Below are positions 62,763-64,000 of a stretch of DNA of 64,000 nt, one piece after another (position 1 is the stretch's first letter; the number at the start of each line of letters is the position of its first letter). The position numbers and the translations under genes are program-made. Origin of the DNA: Erythrobacter sp. JK5 (lineage in GTDB: Bacteria > Pseudomonadota > Alphaproteobacteria > Sphingomonadales > Sphingomonadaceae); NCBI RefSeq assembly GCF_018205975.1, contig NZ_CP073577.1, positions 2,666,001 through 2,730,000 of the forward strand, in the 5' to 3' direction. Under the pieces are notes generated by a model that ran no database searches, was not told the DNA's origin, and saw only the letters and a list, made by a program, of their open reading frames with translations.

Positions 62763-63893
62763 TTACTTCAGCAGGCCCTTTTGCCGCATTTCATCGAGGC
62801 TCGCTTCATAGGCGCTGGCTTGCGGTCCCGACGCCTTGGCCCAGGCGACCAGTTCGGCGATGCCGCGCTCGAAATCGTATTCGCATTCGAAGCCGAGCGC
62901 CGCCTGAATCTTTGCCATGTCGGCGTAATTGTGACGGATGTCGCCGAGGCGGAAATTGCCGGTCACTTCGATCGGCACGTCGGCTGCGAACAGCCGCGCG
63001 AGCGTCTGCGCGACTTCCATCACGCTGACGGGCACGCCGGTGCCGACATTGAACACTTCGTTCGCGGCTGCCGGATGGGTCAGGGCGAGGGCGGTGGCGC
63101 TCACCACGTCCTCGACGAACACGAAATCGCGGCTTTCGGTGCCGTCTTCGAAAATGTTGATCCCCTTGCCCTGCATGATCAGGTTCGAGAAGATCGAGAG
63201 GATGCCAGTGTAGGGGTTGGACAATGACTGACCCGGCCCGAACACGTTCTGGTAGCGCAGCGCGACGCCCTCGATGCCGATCGAGGGACAGACCGTCATC
63301 ACCAATTGCTCCTGCACCTGCTTGGTGATGCCATAGACCGAGCTGGGGTGGATCTTGCTGTCTTCGTCGGTGGCGACGAGTTCGAGTTCGCCTGCGACTC
63401 CGGGATATTTCACCGCGAAATCGCCCGCCTCCATGTCCTCGCCGGAGCGTTCGGTGGGATAGACATATGTGCCTTCGGGCGTGCGATAGCGACCTTCGCC
63501 ATAGATCGAGCGCGAGCTTGCGACCACCACGCGCTTCACGCCGTGTTCCTGGTTGGCAAGGATATCGAGCAGCAGCGCCGTGCCGCCGATATTGACCGAA
63601 TTATACCGCTCGATCTGGTACATCGATTGCCCGGTGCCGGTTTCGGCTGCGAGGTGAACGATGGCGTCGTGGTTGGGGACCAGCTGTTCGAGCGCGGCGC
63701 GGTCGGTCACGTCGCCGCGCACGAGGTTGGTCGAGGCGGCGAGCTTCGCGTAGAGTGCGGTCTCTTCGGGCGCATCGCCGTGGACCTGCGGCAGGAAGTT
63801 GTCGAGCACGGTCACCCCGTGCCCTTCGCCCACGAGGCGAAGCGCCAGCCGCGAGCCGATAAAGCCCGCACCGCCGGTGATCAGGACGTTCAT
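62763..63893 (-). CDS. NAD-dependent nucleotide-sugar epimerase/dehydratase
   Basis: A 376-residue short-chain enzyme with the motif LITGGAGFIGSRLALRLVGE and the catalytic SSVYGITKQVQEQ. The AETGTGQSMYQIERYNSVNI stretch and the GTGVPVSVMEVAQTLARL block fit the extended SDR epimerase/dehydratase family; a precise sugar cannot be fixed. It lies first or second in the polysaccharide operon and overlaps the partial reductase by ATGA. Confidence 0.88.
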   Translation of the reverse strand: MNVLITGGAGFIGSRLALRLVGEGHGVTVLDNFLPQVHGDAPEETALYAKLAASTNLVRGDVTDRAALEQLVPNHDAIVHLAAETGTGQSMYQIERYNSVNIGGTALLLDILANQEHGVKRVVVASSRSIYGEGRYRTPEGTYVYPTERSGEDMEAGDFAVKYPGVAGELELVATDEDSKIHPSSVYGITKQVQEQLVMTVCPSIGIEGVALRYQNVFGPGQSLSNPYTGILSIFSNLIMQGKGINIFEDGTESRDFVFVEDVVSATALALTHPAAANEVFNVGTGVPVSVMEVAQTLARLFAADVPIEVTGNFRLGDIRHNYADMAKIQAALGFECEYDFERGIAELVAWAKASGPQASAYEASLDEMRQKGLLK

Positions 63894-64000
63894 TCAGCCG
63901 CTTCCTTCGCCGCCGGTTCGATCAGCGACACGGTCTGCTTGATATTGCCGGGCGAGGAAGCGCCGAACACCACCGACTGGATGTTGAGCCGGTTGATGTA
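63890..64000 (-). CDS. Aldo/keto reductase, C-terminal end (partial)
   Basis: The last 36 residues are visible, from YINRLNIQSVVFGASSPGNI to EAAE and a TGA that overlaps the next start. The SVVFGASSPxNI pattern is characteristic of the C-terminal region of aldo/keto reductases such as voltage-gated channel beta-like or YghZ-type enzymes. The upstream part is off the window. Confidence 0.6.
   Translation of the reverse strand, partial: YINRLNIQSVVFGASSPGNIKQTVSLIEPAAKEAAE

Noticed and set aside
1..64000. tRNA, rRNA, CRISPR or mobile elements
   Set aside because: No cloverleaf-like segments, rRNA motifs, direct-repeat arrays or transposase/integrase signatures were recognised by eye; a covariance-model scan was not possible.

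Overview
The window reads as a chromosomal segment of a high-GC alphaproteobacterium, most likely order Sphingomonadales and family Erythrobacteraceae. This rests on gene content and order (ppsR/maf | hemE-hemJ-rho ... mnmE-mnmG-rsmG-parA-parB, a TrcR/DUF1013 protein, DUF1192, a Mg-type HemB, a DUF4402 locus), not on a database search. No rRNA, tRNA, CRISPR array, transposase, integrase or prophage gene was recognised.

Region 1 (1-12.1 kb) looks like the replication-origin and segregation domain. maf and ppsR point left; hemE, hemJ, rho, mnmE, mnmG, rsmG, parA and parB point right. The divergent ppsR-hemE gap holds DnaA-box-like 9-mers, four GANTC sites and a 26-bp A/T block in otherwise GC-rich DNA, as expected for an oriC beside hemE. 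Four near-perfect parS sites lie inside or next to mnmE, mnmG and rsmG, just before parAB. A BLUF photoreceptor, a SnoaL-like protein, a dienelactone hydrolase and a DUF6489 protein are interspersed.

Region 2 (12.1-17.7 kb) is a small surface-structure locus: a DUF4402 secreted protein, a PapD-like chaperone and a large usher-like protein, followed by a convergent glycine-zipper protein. Region 3 (17.8-31.1 kb) holds metabolic and housekeeping genes (msrC, sorbosone dehydrogenase family, DUF815 ATPase, DmdC-like acyl-CoA dehydrogenase, Sua5/TsaC), a highly repetitive DUF2807 lipoprotein, then CarD, FdxA, an S4 protein, a Suv3-like helicase and an M23 peptidase.

Region 4 (31.1-44.6 kb) carries hemB, two GNAT acetyltransferases, a gamma-carbonic anhydrase, a DNA ligase/exonuclease repair pair, clpA, a quinone oxidoreductase, a GST, TrcR and an AMP-ligase. 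Four of these genes (GNAT-1, clpA, quinone oxidoreductase, AMP-ligase) are each broken by the loss of one base in a short G/C run, and one added base restores full family length. This pattern points to consensus-sequence errors rather than real decay.

Region 5 (44.6-53.2 kb) is cell-envelope and growth: a bactofilin with an LmdC-like M23 partner, proA, nadD, rsfS, rlmH (no canonical start codon in frame), an EnvC-like protein, a CtpA protease, DsbB and Coq7. Region 6 (53.3-64 kb) is a polysaccharide locus: nucleotide-sugar dehydrogenase, LpsL-like epimerase, an unknown envelope protein, a Wzc-type tyrosine autokinase with a Gly-Tyr repeat tail, a Wza-type export lipoprotein, an O-antigen ligase-like protein, another epimerase and the end of an aldo/keto reductase.
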